A stretch of 64,000 nucleotides of DNA, from positions 131,224,923-131,288,922 of the forward strand of contig NC_044996.1 in NCBI RefSeq assembly GCF_008728515.1, given 5' to 3'. Shown in pieces: positions 12,170 through 23,040 of this stretch (positions within the stretch are counted from its first letter, which is position 1; every line of letters begins with the position of its first letter). This DNA comes from Papio anubis. Lineage: Eukaryota > Chordata > Mammalia > Primates > Cercopithecidae. The notes below the pieces were generated by a model that was not told the DNA's origin, ran no database searches, and was given only the letters and a program-made list of their open reading frames with translations. The position numbers and the translations under genes were made by a program.

Positions 12170-12300
12170 CTATGGGAATTTTAGCAAAATACTCTATCCA
12201 CCTTAGCCTCGGTTTCTTCATCAGTAAATCTTGGTGATAAGATCTACTTAAAAGATCTATATTGAGGATAAAATGAAATAACAGCCATTAAGCCCTCATA
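12170..12300 (+). mobile_element. MIR SINE fragment
   Basis: 'ccttagcctcggtttcttca' and 'tcagtaaatcttggtgataa' are followed by 'attgaggataaaatgaaata', the expected MIR order ('cctcagtttcctcatctgtaaaatggggataa', then 'gaggattaaatga'). Diverged, with no target duplication visible. Confidence 0.6.
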
Positions 12301-12689
12301 GGGCAGACTGGACAACCAATATAAGTTATTTCTTCATCTTCTTTTCTCACTGTCATCCCAGCCACTGTGTCTGAAACTCTGTGGGGATTAAAGATGAACA
12401 ACATAAACCTGAGTGTGAGGGATTCATAATCTAACAATTGTGACAACAGAGATGGGGACAAAGTTGGTTAGGCTAAGTGAATCACCTCTTATAAATGCAT
12501 AAATGACATTGATGGTATTAATAGAATCATTGAATGGTGGCCCTTCAAGAGAGTACAGTATTCAGTTTTCTCATCTTCAGATAGGGAAACAAAGTAGTAA
12601 AATGTCTTGCCTAAAACCAAGTATAACATTTTTTAGGGCTGTTATAGACAGGCACATTTGGCATACATTAAGGTATTTGCCTAAATTAT

Positions 12690-12800
12690 AATGCTTTAAA
12701 CAGCAGTATGAGGAAGGTACTATTTTATCCCTATTTTGTAGGTAACCACACTGAAGCTTAGAGAGATTACAACCAAAAGATGGTGACCATCAATGGGCAA
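12690..12800 (-). mobile_element. MIR SINE fragment, antisense
   Basis: 'aggtactattttatccctat' followed by 'tgtaggtaaccacactgaag' and 'cttagagagatt' matches the reverse complement of the MIR core ('atccccattttacagatgaggaaactgaggctcagagaggtt'). It ends within about 50 bases. Confidence 0.55.
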
Positions 12801-12914
12801 CAGTGAAGGAGGAAGAAAAACACAAGATGAGGACCCAGGACAGAGGCTATAGTAGATGCTGAAGGGTAGCAACTTTCACTGAAGAGGATATTTGAACTCA
12901 CTAGATTAAAGCAT

Positions 12915-13027
12915 CTGAAGGGTTTTAAAAAGTAGACCCTGATTTACTTGGTCCAACATGGGGTGTAGATATCTGATTCTCAGGTAATGTAGGTGTGAAT
13001 ACCAATTTGTGAACCATTGCACTACTA
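12915..13027. mobile_element. hAT-Charlie MITE remnant (MER5A-like)
   Basis: 'ctgattctcaggtaatgtag' and 'tttgtgaaccattgcactac' correspond to the end of MER5-type elements ('caggtgat..', 'tttgagaaccactgc'). The rest is strongly eroded. It lies inside a 157-codon antisense open frame (12906-13379) that has no recognisable domain and is therefore most likely chance. Confidence 0.4.
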
Positions 13028-13529
13028 GACATAGTTCTTTCTTGCTAGGAGCTTCCAGTGTTGTAGGAAAGATGAGGCATAACAATAAAAAATGTCCAAT
13101 AAATATGTGAGCTACCACATGATGTTGAGATCTCAGAGATTGCAAAGGAAGAAGCAGGCCCAGTGGCTTAAAGTGGTCTGTGATGGCTTCCTCTGCAAAG
13201 ATGGATGACTTTACTAAGTAGAGAAATATTCCATAAAGCAGGAATAAGATGGGCAAACTTTTGGAGGTGAAAGAAAACAGTGGTTTCAAATGAGATGAGT
13301 ATTTCTTAGTTTTGATAAGTGTACCATGGTTATATGAGATGTTACCATTAGAGGAAGATGAGTGAAGAGTAAACAGCAACCTTCTGTACTATCTTGCAAC
13401 TCATATACAAATCTAAAAAACGTTTTAAGTACTTGTATGTATGCATGAGTAAGAGACAGAGTCTGTCTGTGAGAGAGAGTTTGTGTGTATCTGTGATGAA
13501 GGACATGGTTGTGAAGGAGGAAATGAGAG

Positions 13530-13650
13530 AATCATTGTAGTTTTCCTGTTACAATTAAGGGAATTGAAGCAGAAAGAACAGGGGTTTGTCCAGTGTCACA
13601 CAGTCAGTTAGAAGCAAAGCTGTAATTAACCCACCCCAGTGCTCCTTATA
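13530..13650 (-). mobile_element. MIR SINE fragment, antisense
   Basis: 'ggaattgaagcagaaagaac', 'ggtttgtccagtgtcacaca' and 'gttagaagcaaagctgtaat' parallel the reverse-complement MIR segment 'ggaaactgaggc..', 'cttgcccaaggtcacacagct', 'gtggcagagctgggatt'. Confidence 0.5.
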
Positions 13651-14431
13651 CAGAATAAAACAAAAGGTATAAGCTTAAGAAGTGGGGGAAATCTGCGAGT
13701 GGGGAGTATTTAGGACCAAATACAGTGTTGGTAAATTCATGCTTGTTATGGTTTCAGACTGTATAAGTTAAGTCATGGGAAGAAAACTTCTAAAAATGAT
13801 TGATATCAAATTTAACAGATTAAGAGTTAAAATATGCTCTTCTCCATAAATACCTACAGGATGATTTACTTCACCATATGTGAATAACGCTCTGCTTTTA
13901 ATCAGCAACATATTGCATCGTGAATGCTAACTTGTGACTTGTCTACTACAATTAATTGGTAAACATGACTGTATTTTTAGAACATAATTGCAACATTTAT
14001 TAATGAAGGCACGAAATGGACTTTCATAGTTTTATGTCTGCCAGTGGGGATTTCATAAAGGCATCAAATAATACTATTACAGAGTCCTGGGCTGTGCCCT
14101 CACATTGCATTATTTTGTTTTTATTTTTTATTTTTTATTTTTTCATCTTAAATTGTTATTTTCTTAGTTTCTAATAGGAAATGCTGATGGTTCTTCCAAA
14201 GTACAAGTAGTTTGTAGGTCGGGGTGGTTAGATTTGCTGAAGAATGAAATGTGAGATGTGAGACAAAGAAGAGTCAACAGTAATACCAAGATTCTTGGCC
14301 TGAGAAACTGAAACAATTGAGTTGCTATTATCTGAGATGAAGTAAGAGAAGGTATTGGGGAAAATATCTGGAATCCAGTTTTGTACAAGTAGAGTTTGAG
14401 ATGTTAGTCACATACCAAGTAGGCATTTTTG
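13651..14431. other. Mostly unrecognised sequence before the L1
   Basis: No gene is seen. A T-rich stretch with TTTTTATT-type units lies at 14113-14147. The part from about 14200 to 14425 ('ccaagattcttggcctgaga', 'gttgctattatctgagatg', 'gagtttgagatgttag') looks like a common ancient interspersed repeat. I recall its consensus in outline but cannot name it safely. Confidence 0.45.
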
Positions 14432-15547
14432 GAAGAGAAACCTAGGAAATACTCTTCTCGACATCAGCCTTGGCAAGGAATTTTTGGCTAAGTCCCCAAA
14501 AGCAATCGCAACAAAAATAAAAATAGACAAGTGGGACCTAATTAAACGAGAGAGCTTCTGCACGGCAAAAGAAACTATCAATAGAGTAAACAGACAACCT
14601 ACAGAACAAGAGAAGATATTCATAAACTATGCATCTGACAAAGGCCTAATGTCCAGAATCTATAGGGGACTTAATAAGCAAAAAATAAATAACCCCATTG
14701 AAAAGTGAGCCAATGACATGAATAGACACTTCTCAAAAGAAAACATACACGTGGCCAACAAACATATGAATATATGCTCAACATCACCAATCATTAGATA
14801 AATGCAAATCAAAACCAAAATGAGATAACATCGCACACCAGTCAGAATGTCTATTATCAAAAAGTCAAAAACAACAGATGCTGGCAAAGCTACAGAGAAA
14901 AGGGAATGCTTATACACTGATGGTGGAAATTTAAATTAGTTCAGCCACTGTGGAAAGCAGTCTGGAGATTTCTCAAAGAACTTAAAACAGAGCTACCATT
15001 TGACCTAGGAATTCAATTACTAGATATATACTCAAAGAAAAATAAATCATTCCACAAAAAAGACCCATGTACTTGTATGTTCACCATTGCACTATTCACA
15101 ATAGCAAAGACATGGAATCAACCCAGATGCCAATCAATGGTAGATTGGATAAAGAAAATGTGGTAATATATACCATGGAATACTATGCAACCATAAAAAA
15201 GAATGAAATCATGTCCTCTGCAGCAACATGGTTGCAGTTGGAGGCCATAATCCTAAGCAAATTAATACAGGAACAGAAAACCAAATATCACATGTTTTCA
15301 CTGATAAGTGAGAGCTAAACACTGAGCACACATAGACACAAACCTGACAACAATAGACACAACAGACTGCTAGAAGCTGGAGGGAGGGAAGGGGCCATGG
15401 GTTGAAAAACTACCTATCAGGTATTATGATCACTACCTGAGTAATGGGATCTGCACCCCAAACCTCAGCATCATGCAATATTCCTATGTAACAAACTTGT
15501 ACATGTACCCCCTGTATCTGAAATAAAAGTTGAAATTTTAAAAAAAG
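14432..15547 (+). mobile_element. 5'-truncated LINE-1 (primate L1P type), sense
   Basis: The last part of ORF2 plus a short 3' UTR, from 'gaaacctaggaaatactctt' to the AATAAA-like 'gaaataaaag' and a short A-tail. ORF2 C-terminal landmarks are visible in order: the 'acaccagtcagaatgtctat' block, 'atggaatactatgcaaccat' and 'aaccaaatatcacatgtttt'. Frames of 74 and 83 codons survive, but stops and frameshifts break ORF2. The 3' UTR is short and ends in 'aacaaacttgtacatgtacc', the L1P-type end. About 1.1 kb remains of a 6-kb element, so it is a dead insertion. Confidence 0.9.
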
Positions 15548-17399
15548 AAAATGAAAGCAACAGTAATTTTTAAAATATGTGTAATCTTAAAGGCTGGCAG
15601 GATAGCCAGAAAACAATGGGGAAAGGTTTATTTCTTTTCTTATGTATTATCAAACTGGTAGAACATGGAGTATTTGGGGGATGGGGTACAACAGATTTGA
15701 ATAAGCTGCTGAAGATGGGCTGAGTTTCACTAAGACACAGAGACCTAAAGAGAAAGACAAGGAAGCAAAGATAAAAGAGCACAAAAGACAAGCTTCAGCC
15801 ATTTTAAACACTGCAATGAAACAAGAAGAGAATCTCCCTGTCTCATACCTCATCTCTGCAGACCATGGGCTTCTGCCCCATCAGCTTTCTGGAATTCACA
15901 GTAACACCATTAGTTCATTTTCTGAGGACTTTTGGTTTCCTAAGAAGCCAATAGTTACTTGTAATATTGTTTCTATGGATAATTCCAAACAGTGCCCAGG
16001 TCACTTGAATACACAGAGCTGCTTCAATGTTAAAAGCTCACTCGTCCCTAATTAAGCTGGTTAGTTTAATTTTCAAATTGGTTGGACTCCTTCAATATCT
16101 CTTGCAACTTTTTCCTTATATAGTTGTCACTCATCCTTAGAGGGCACATATTCACTGCAGACAGGAGAGTCATGGCTTTAGAGGAAAGACATTCCCTGCA
16201 ACTCCTGACCTTTTGGGAATCAAATGCTCCCCGCTGGTAGATTTTATGACAACTCAGTCTCACCTTTAGCCCTGCTATATCCAAAACTCCTGTTTTCATT
16301 AATGAATTAATTAGAATTTTGTTTAGGAGAATGTTGTGACACCTCTTGAGATGATTGGAGACATCCTGAGGAGTTGCAGAACCAGAGTCAGGAATCTCTT
16401 CTTTGAGATATTTTCATCTGAAAACTGAGAAAATTGACATAAGAAAAATAAATGACATACGGTGTCTTAGGCAACTGGGGAAAAAAAGTATCTGTTGAAA
16501 AGCTAAGAGTGAAAGCACAAATAATTAGTGATAGAGAAGTATCATCAGAACCCAGTTCTTTTGGTCATCTGAACAACTTAAGATGGAGGCTCAGGTCTCA
16601 GAGTTGTATATGGGCTGACCCTGTTCCAGAGAGAACTTATGGAGACTGGCTCTAGGAGGTATTATGCAGTCAATTTGCCCTGAATATATAAGTGTTTTGG
16701 AGGCATAGTAGGGAAGGACCCTATTTTTCTGGCAGAGATGATGGAAAGATAGTTATTATCAACCTAGTGCTGCTTCACTTTTTCTCAAATGTAAATATGG
16801 ATCTCCATGATTCATGGCAGTCCATTAGGGCTTATATTTCACTTCTCATGCCTCCGCCATGGCACCAGCCAGAACCCCACACAGAATGAATAGTTGTTAA
16901 ACTGGAGCATGATTTGCAAAGCTGTACACTTTTTTTGATGTCTTCTGGCAAATCTCACACAATTCTAACAATTTAGATTGTTTTGAGGGCTTTCTTTTGT
17001 TATGACCTCAACCTTGTAGTTGGCCCACCAGATATTCAGTCTAGGCCAAAAATCAAGTAATACAAGTCAGGCTATAAAGCTAACTTTGACGCTAAGGGAA
17101 AAAGGAAAAGACATCATAACTCAAACCTATGGTTAGCCCCAGTAATCATTTGCTAGATATAAAATCCAGGAAAAACATAATCAGATGCTCAACTCACACC
17201 TGATGCTGGCCAGCCTCTCACGTCCTGCCCTATCCTTGTCTCTTATAAGGCTTGCTATTCCTGCATTTAGCCTGAGAGCACATTGGATGACAGAATAGAT
17301 GAAGTTGTGTTTTATAATTATACAAATTTTGATTTAAAATTATAAAAAACCTTTACAGGAGATGAGAGCCTGTAAAATAAAAATTTTACAATAAAAAAA
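15548..17399. other. Unrecognised non-coding sequence
   Basis: I see no repeat family, RNA gene or exon. Open frames are at most 79 codons and lie on both strands. Nothing suggests a promoter or CpG enrichment. Confidence 0.5.
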
Positions 17400-17500
17400 G
17401 ATCTTAGAGTCATCCACTCCAACTTCTGCGTTTTGTAGATGAGAAAATCAAAGTCAAGGGGAGAAGAGTGACTTGCCTAAGATAAAAAAGCTGGTTAGAT
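17400..17500 (-). mobile_element. MIR-like fragment, antisense
   Basis: 'ttttgtagatgagaaaatca' followed by 'gagtgacttgcctaagataa' and 'agctggtta' is the order of a reverse-complement MIR core. Short and diverged. Confidence 0.4.
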
Positions 17501-17539
17501 GGACTGCTACTGAGAAATAAGAAGAAGGAATAACTGACA

Positions 17540-18102
17540 CCACAACAATGTGAACAGATTTCCAAGGAATTATGCTGAGTGAAAGAAGCCAGTCCCAAAA
17601 GGCTACATACCATATGATTTCATTTAAACAACTTTGTTGAAATGATTATAGAAATAGAGAACAGATTAGTGGTTCCACGGTTTGAGAGAGGTAGGTAGGT
17701 GTCTCTATAAAAGGGCAACAAGATAAATTTTTGTGGTAATCAAGATGTTCTGTATCTTGACTACACCGATATCAATATCCTAGTTGTGATTCTGTACTAT
17801 AGTTTTGAAAGATATTAGTTGTGTGAGAAACTGGATAAAAGGTATATAGAGGGTATGTGGAAATTTTCTGTATTATTTCTGGAAACCCAATATGAATATA
17901 CAATTATTTCAAAATTAAAAGTTTAATTTTTTTTTTAAAAAAGGCATGGTTCAAATAAAAAAGAAACCCTGGTTCAAAAAAAAAATCACCTACAATCATT
18001 CATGAACATATCCTATATCTTGATTAGATAGTGGTTATGAGGTTGTGTAAGTTTTTCAGTCTTATCCAACTGTATGCATTTTTCTCAATAAAAAAAGAAA
18101 TG
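17540..18102 (+). mobile_element. Old LINE-1 3' end(s), sense
   Basis: 'attatgctgagtgaaagaag' and 'ccatatgatttcattt' are followed by 'agattagtggttcc' and 'gttctgtatcttgacta'. This is the 3' end of ORF2 and the 3' UTR of L1M/L1ME-type elements. An A-rich end lies near 17910-17990. A second 3'-like piece ('atcttgattagatagtggtt', 'aataaaaaaag') ends at about 18102, so there may be two overlapping remnants or one with an internal duplication. Confidence 0.55.
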
Positions 18103-18913
18103 ATGGCAAAACAGCAAATGTTTGCAGCAAACTATTGCTCCAACATTTGGACTTGAAATATGTGTAAACCTGGTTATAAAATGATATTTTCTTCTGACTT
18201 GGTTTCTTAGTCGGAATCAGTAAGCATCCTATTTGTATGTCACCACCAACAGCCAAAAATAAAAAAATAAAAAAGCACATTAGAGACAGAATGGGGTCTA
18301 CGACATAGACATTGTGACACTGAGTAGAGTGCCTGTCCCATGGCCAAAAAATTGCCTCGATGAGCTACACCCCTACAGGGTTGCACACTCCAAGTAAAAT
18401 GGTAAGGTAGCCCTGGAATAAAACCATAGGACACAACAATGTGAGTATGCAACCAAATGCCAGCAACCTTTCATAATGACTACAAAAATAGATGTCTGGT
18501 GAGCTTGAAGTTTGGGACTACTAAGGGTGGCGGTTTGCTCATGAAACTGACTTGAGAAATTTACCTTCAATTCATCTAGGCTTGCCTCAGTATCAGTATG
18601 TTGGTTGTGTTAACCAATTATTTGCACCAGTGCCTAGGCACACATATAGTCAGAGGCTCCAGAATAGCTGGGAAAATGAGAAAGAGAAGCTCTTGAAGGC
18701 CCTGAAGGCATTTAATCTCAAGTGGGTGATCTTGCTGGGGATTTGTAGGTCATGGGAACCTTGCTCCTTTGCCTGGATGGCTGCTAAGTCCTCTGTTCTC
18801 TGTGCCCATTTGTGGCAATAAGTGTTTCAGTTTTCCTCCTACCCCTTACATCACTACCTCTTCATGATACCTGTGCCAGAATCACTGCTGCAGTTCAAAC
18901 ATAAAGGGGCTGG
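18103..18913. other. Unrecognised non-coding sequence
   Basis: Nothing identified. The small frames on both strands (up to 89 codons at 18552-18821) have no recognisable motif, signal peptide or domain. Confidence 0.5.
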
Positions 18914-19029
18914 TAGGGTGATCAACTCATTGTAGTTTGCCTGAGACTATCTCAGTTTTAGTACTAACAGTCACATGGCACAGGAACCCCTCTCAGTCCC
19001 AGACCTGTTAGAGACAATTGGTCACCTTA
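18914..19029. mobile_element. Palindromic MITE-like DNA transposon fossil
   Basis: The unit has imperfect terminal inverted repeats: 'tagggtgatcaactcat' on the left against 'caattggtcacctta' on the right, whose reverse complement is taaggtgaccaattg. The interior is partly self-complementary: 'tgcctgagactatctca' near the left faces 'ctctcagtcccagacct' near the right. Size (about 116 bp) and symmetry fit a non-autonomous DNA transposon. I do not recall the family name with confidence. Confidence 0.5.
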
Positions 19030-19990
19030 GGTGCTGGCCAAGGTTGGAGGTCACAAGGGAAGGCTGTATGCCACCAAAAGGTTTCCTGCAGTGTCATTTC
19101 AGTTGATGAATTCACCCCAGTCCCGGCTTAGAAATAGGACGTTCACTTTCTACACTGAAATTAGATCCATCTCAAAGGAAGACTCGCAGCATCTGTTCGT
19201 TGAAACTGATGCATAAAGGCAAGTACTACTGTGACTACTTTACACATAAAGTTAAATACCACTGGACGACTGGCTACAGCAGATCAGGAGATCAGGGCAT
19301 TCTCTCCTCACAGGGAAGCTTCATGCAAAAACAAAATATTGACAGAAAGTTGTCAGGCTAGCAGGGAATCAGAACAAGGGGTCTAAACTTTATGATCCAT
19401 GACAGAGTCAGCTGAAACAGAGATAAAAGTCCAGGGGTGCATGCACACACACACACAGACACCACCTTTACTCTCATTCAACCCAAAGGAAAGTTTCACT
19501 AAACACTACTCACCCTTGCAACATATAATACTCTGATATTTTCTATTTTATTTCATTTTATAAATGTTTGAGAAGCACTATGATCAAGTATGACAATCAT
19601 ATGTTCACAGCCTTTCTCCAAACAGATTAAATGACAGTGGATTAGGTTTCCTTTACCTAATTTGTACTCACTTTCCCACTCAGTCTCCTTGCACACCCAG
19701 GTCCCTGTAATTGAAGCTGTGTGTTGGAAGTCTGCAATCTGACATTTTAGATGCAGTTTTATCCCTAGCTTTATCCCTGCACATCGTGTGTGTGTGTGGG
19801 TGGGTGTGTGTGGGTGTGTGTGTATCTTACTAGATTAATGCTCACAGAGACACATTCTTCCTGAGTTCTTGGGAAGCATGTCAATCTTACCCCCAAAAAA
19901 CATCCTACAATTATCAACTAATAATTTGTTTTCTAGAACTTGACAGGTGGCCAAGTGCTTTGTCGTATTTTATTTATTTGTGTACCCATT
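19030..19990. other. Unrecognised sequence with short CA/TG tracts
   Basis: No gene recognised. A short (CA)n lies at 19441-19458 and a TG/TGGG tract at 19786-19823. Confidence 0.5.
19786..19823. repeat. (TG)n with TGGG interruptions
   Basis: The tract is gtgtgtgtgtg, then three G-rich interruptions ('gggtgggtg', 'tgggtg'), then more TG. It is about 38 bases and probably length-variable. Confidence 0.9.
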
Positions 19991-20382
19991 TGTCTCATTC
20001 CATTCATGTTGCTATAACAAAATACTACAGACTGGGTCATTTATAAATAATAGACATTTATTTGTCACAGTTCTGAAGGCTTCCCAAGATCAGGGCATCA
20101 GCAGATGTGGTGTCTGGTGAAGACTCACTCTCAGCTTCCAAGATTACACCTTGCTGCAGCGTCCTCCAGAGGGGGGATGAACGCTATATTTTCACATGGC
20201 AGAAAAAAAATGGAAGGGCCAGACACCTCTCTGAAACCTCTTTTATAAGGGTGTTAGTCCCATTCACAAAGGCAGAGCCCTTATGACTTAATCACTTTCC
20301 AAAAGACCCCACCTTTTAATACCACCACAATGGGGATTAAATTCTAACAAGAATTTTGGAGGGGAACACATCCAAACAACGA
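19991..20382 (-). mobile_element. ERVL-MaLR solo LTR (MST/MLT1 group), antisense
   Basis: The left end, 'ctataacaaaatactacaga' followed by 'ctgggtcatttataaataat' and 'cacagttctgaagg', is the reverse complement of a MaLR LTR 3' end. The middle has 'cttttataagggtgttagtc' and 'gagcccttatgacttaatca'. The other end reads 'aatggggattaaattctaac' and 'ttggaggggaacaca'. It is about 390 bp, a usual solo-LTR length, with no internal sequence attached. Placement in MST or in MLT1 is uncertain. It is an ancient non-coding retroviral-like remnant. Confidence 0.75.
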
Positions 20383-20399
20383 AATAGATCAAGCAAACA

Positions 20400-20510
20400 T
20401 TATTGTTTCCAAATTTTAAACAGATATAGAAGCTAAGATTCAGAGAGATGAAGTGATTTGCCCAAATAACACACCCAGTGAATGACAGAGATTCTGTCTA
20501 TTGCTAGGAT
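20400..20510 (-). mobile_element. MIR SINE fragment, antisense
   Basis: 'gattcagagagatgaagtga' followed by 'tttgcccaaataacacaccc' and 'agtgaatgacagag' parallels the MIR reverse-complement core ('ctcagagaggttaagtaacttgcccaaggtcacacagc'). Confidence 0.6.
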
Positions 20511-21468
20511 CAGCACCAAGATAGCAGGAGGAAAATGTATAAGACTTTGTGTTACTTGACCTCCAAATAGGTATTTACCGTGGCACCTCTGTGGTCGGCT
20601 CTCGTCACATTTCTTGAAGGAATACCTCCTTGTGCATCAGGAACTTGTTCTAAGGGGAAATGAGTGGAAAACCGGTATGTAGTTATCCTTCATGATCCAG
20701 CCCCCTTTTCTATGTCAGCCATTCCTCTTTGTTGTCTCATCCTTACTCTCCTCTACTTCACCCCTTCTCTCCTGCCTCGCCACTCAGTACTCTCCCTTAG
20801 TTCTCCCCCACTTCTCTCTCATCTGTCTCTTAATTTCCACTTTTTTCTTCTATTCTTATCAACCTGCTTTATTTATGGAACAATGGTCAAGAACAGAACT
20901 TTCCAGTACCAAAGATGGTTCAAGCTCACTGCATACAATTATTGACTAATAATTTATGTTTCAAAGGCCACGTGGAACTTTCAAGATGTCCCAGAAGTAA
21001 TAAATGCCATATGGACTGCTGGACTCACTTAATAAAGGCCAGCCAAGGTGGCATGCAAATCATTTAGTAAAATATCCTGAGCCACCCTCTCGCCTATCCC
21101 CTATTCTTGTCTATGATATCTGGTCATGTTCACTTCCTTCTTATTTAGCTTAGATCTGGGTCTTTAGGTTTCTAGTTTTCTGTATCAGAAGGGCCTCACC
21201 TGGGGAGAGTTTGGTACTTCCCACCCCATCACTATATCCAAGAGATAAGACAAAGCTTAATGTTCAACTCTATTCTCTTCTTGCTAACTGAATACACCCT
21301 AGGATTTAGTTTTTGCAACTTCTTTTGTGCTTGCCACCCTGGCTTTGTAGTACCACAGGATGCCACCATTTATCTTGAGAAGAAAGAAAGAACTGATAAA
21401 ATCATGTGAGTTTTAACATATAAAATCATATGACATTTTCAGGAGAGAGGAATGATGTCATCAATAAA
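20511..21468. other. Unrecognised non-coding sequence
   Basis: A pyrimidine-rich part at about 20695-20860 gives two overlapping + frames (20664-20945 and 20692-20949) full of S, L, F and P. They look like a translated CT-rich tract rather than a gene. Nothing else recognised. Confidence 0.5.
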
Positions 21469-21469
21469 T

Positions 21470-21804
21470 ACTGGGCCTCTGTCTATGTGGGTTTTACATC
21501 TGTGGATACAACCAACCATGGAATGAAAATATTCAGAAAGAAAAAACATGGTTGTATCTGGACTCAACATGTGTAGACTTTTTCTTGTCATTATTCCCTA
21601 AACAATACCGTATAACCGTTTGCATAGCATTTACATTGTAATAGGTATTATAAGTAATCTGAAGATTATTTAAAGTATACTGGAGGATGTGAGTAGGTTA
21701 TATGCAAATACTATACCATTTTATATAAGGGACTTGAGCATCCTTGGATTTTGGTATCCTGAGAGGGTCCTGGAACCAATCCTCCACTGGTGCTGAGGGA
21801 CAAC
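21470..21804 (+). mobile_element. MER2 (TcMar-Tigger MITE)
   Basis: Recognised from 'tctgtggatacaaccaacca', 'tcttgtcattattccctaaa', 'catagcatttacattgtaat', 'ttatatgcaaatactatacc', 'gggacttgagcatccttgga' and 'gtcctggaaccaatcctcc'. These are in consensus order and span about 335 bp, essentially the full non-autonomous element. The two ends pair loosely as inverted repeats ('ctgggcctctgtctatg' against 'ctgagggacaac'). No transposase is encoded. Confidence 0.9.
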
Positions 21805-22799
21805 AAGATATCAGCACATTGCAATTTCAAACTGTTTAGGAAATGCTCTTTTAGAGCATGACTATACTATTTGTAGACTAGGGAATGTTGTATGGTGAAT
21901 CTGAACATATATTTATAATAATTAAGTGAAAATATGTGTGTGGAAAATACACACTCTGTGTACTAATATATTTGGGGCCTTTTGAGAGCCAGGAAGCATT
22001 ATCAGTGTGCACTTTTACATTGTTAAAGGATTGATTAACAACTTTTTTTAACGCCCCAAACAGAAAGAACCCAGGTTTTGCTTTCTAAATCGTGATACCA
22101 TCTGAAATGCAAGTTATGCATTCTCAGGTAAGCTCCTTTCCTAGTGTGGTGTCAGCTCACTAAAGAGAAGACCGGACTCGGGCTAGAGGACACTTACATT
22201 TTCTGCTCCTGACCTTGAATCAACCTGTTTTGTTTGTTTGTTCGTTCGTTTGTTTGTTTTCCCCAAGGAGTCCTGGTTCATTTTATTGGAGAATGGTATT
22301 TAAAAAGCAAGATCTAGGCATTAGGTGGGCTTATTTCTATTGATTAGGCATATTTGACTTCACACTGATATCTTTAATTCCAATCCATTACAATAAAGTA
22401 CATTCTAGATTTCTCCCTATGAATTAATACCTCCTTTATCCACCAGTGACAAATCTAGCTCCAATTATCTTCAATATATTTACTTAAAGGATCAATTCCC
22501 TAGTATATAACCAATCTTACCATGAAAACCTCTACCCCCACCAAAATACCCTTCTTAACTTACTCAGAGTCTGATACCTCATTCTGAGCTGCCACCACTC
22601 CTCCATATGATTGCCCCTCTTATCCCTAAAGCTTCCCACACGACCTTTGCAGAAGACTTTTGGTGGGAGGGAGAGAGGGAGGAAAGGTTCATTTGTTTCA
22701 TGGATTTTTAATAGAATCCTGCATTGATTTATTTCTTATCTTAGCACTTTAAGATTTCGACTCTATGTCTTCTATGTTTCTAATGAGAGATCAGGCATT
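21805..22799. other. Unrecognised non-coding sequence
   Basis: No gene or named repeat seen apart from the TTTG tract at 22227-22260. Confidence 0.5.
22227..22260. repeat. (TTTG/TTCG)n microsatellite
   Basis: Eight tetranucleotide units. Two central ones read TTCG, a CpG-bearing variant of TTTG. Confidence 0.9.
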
Positions 22800-23040
22800 A
22801 CTTGAATTATCGTAATGTGTTAAATATATTTTTTCTGTCTGGCTGTCTTCCACATTCTCTTTTTTTTTTTTAAATCTTTGGTTTTCAGCAGTTTGGCTAT
22901 AATGTGCCTGGGTGTGGTTTTCTTTGTATTTATTCTTTCTAGGGTTCATTGAGCTTAGACGCATGAGTTTAAATATTTCGCCAAATTTAGGAAAAATGTT
23001 ATAGAGATTCTGGATCATATCACCTTCTTTGAAAAGTGAT
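22800..23040 (-). mobile_element. Ancient LINE-1 fragment, antisense
   Basis: 'ttttcagcagtttggctata', 'atgtgcctgggtgtggtttt' and 'ctttgtatttattctttcta' followed by 'gggttcattgagctta' form a block I recognise from antisense old L1 sequence. A T11 run lies at 22861-22871. The assignment to L1 is better supported than the position within the element. Confidence 0.5.

Noticed and set aside
12906..13379. 157-codon minus-strand open frame, the longest outside a large L1
   Set aside because: It overlaps a MER5-like remnant, has an F/L/S/H-rich composition typical of translated AT-rich DNA, shows no domain and has no exon signals around it.
20664..20949. Two overlapping + frames of 85-93 codons
   Set aside because: They translate a CT-rich tract in two frames at once, giving S/L/F/P runs.
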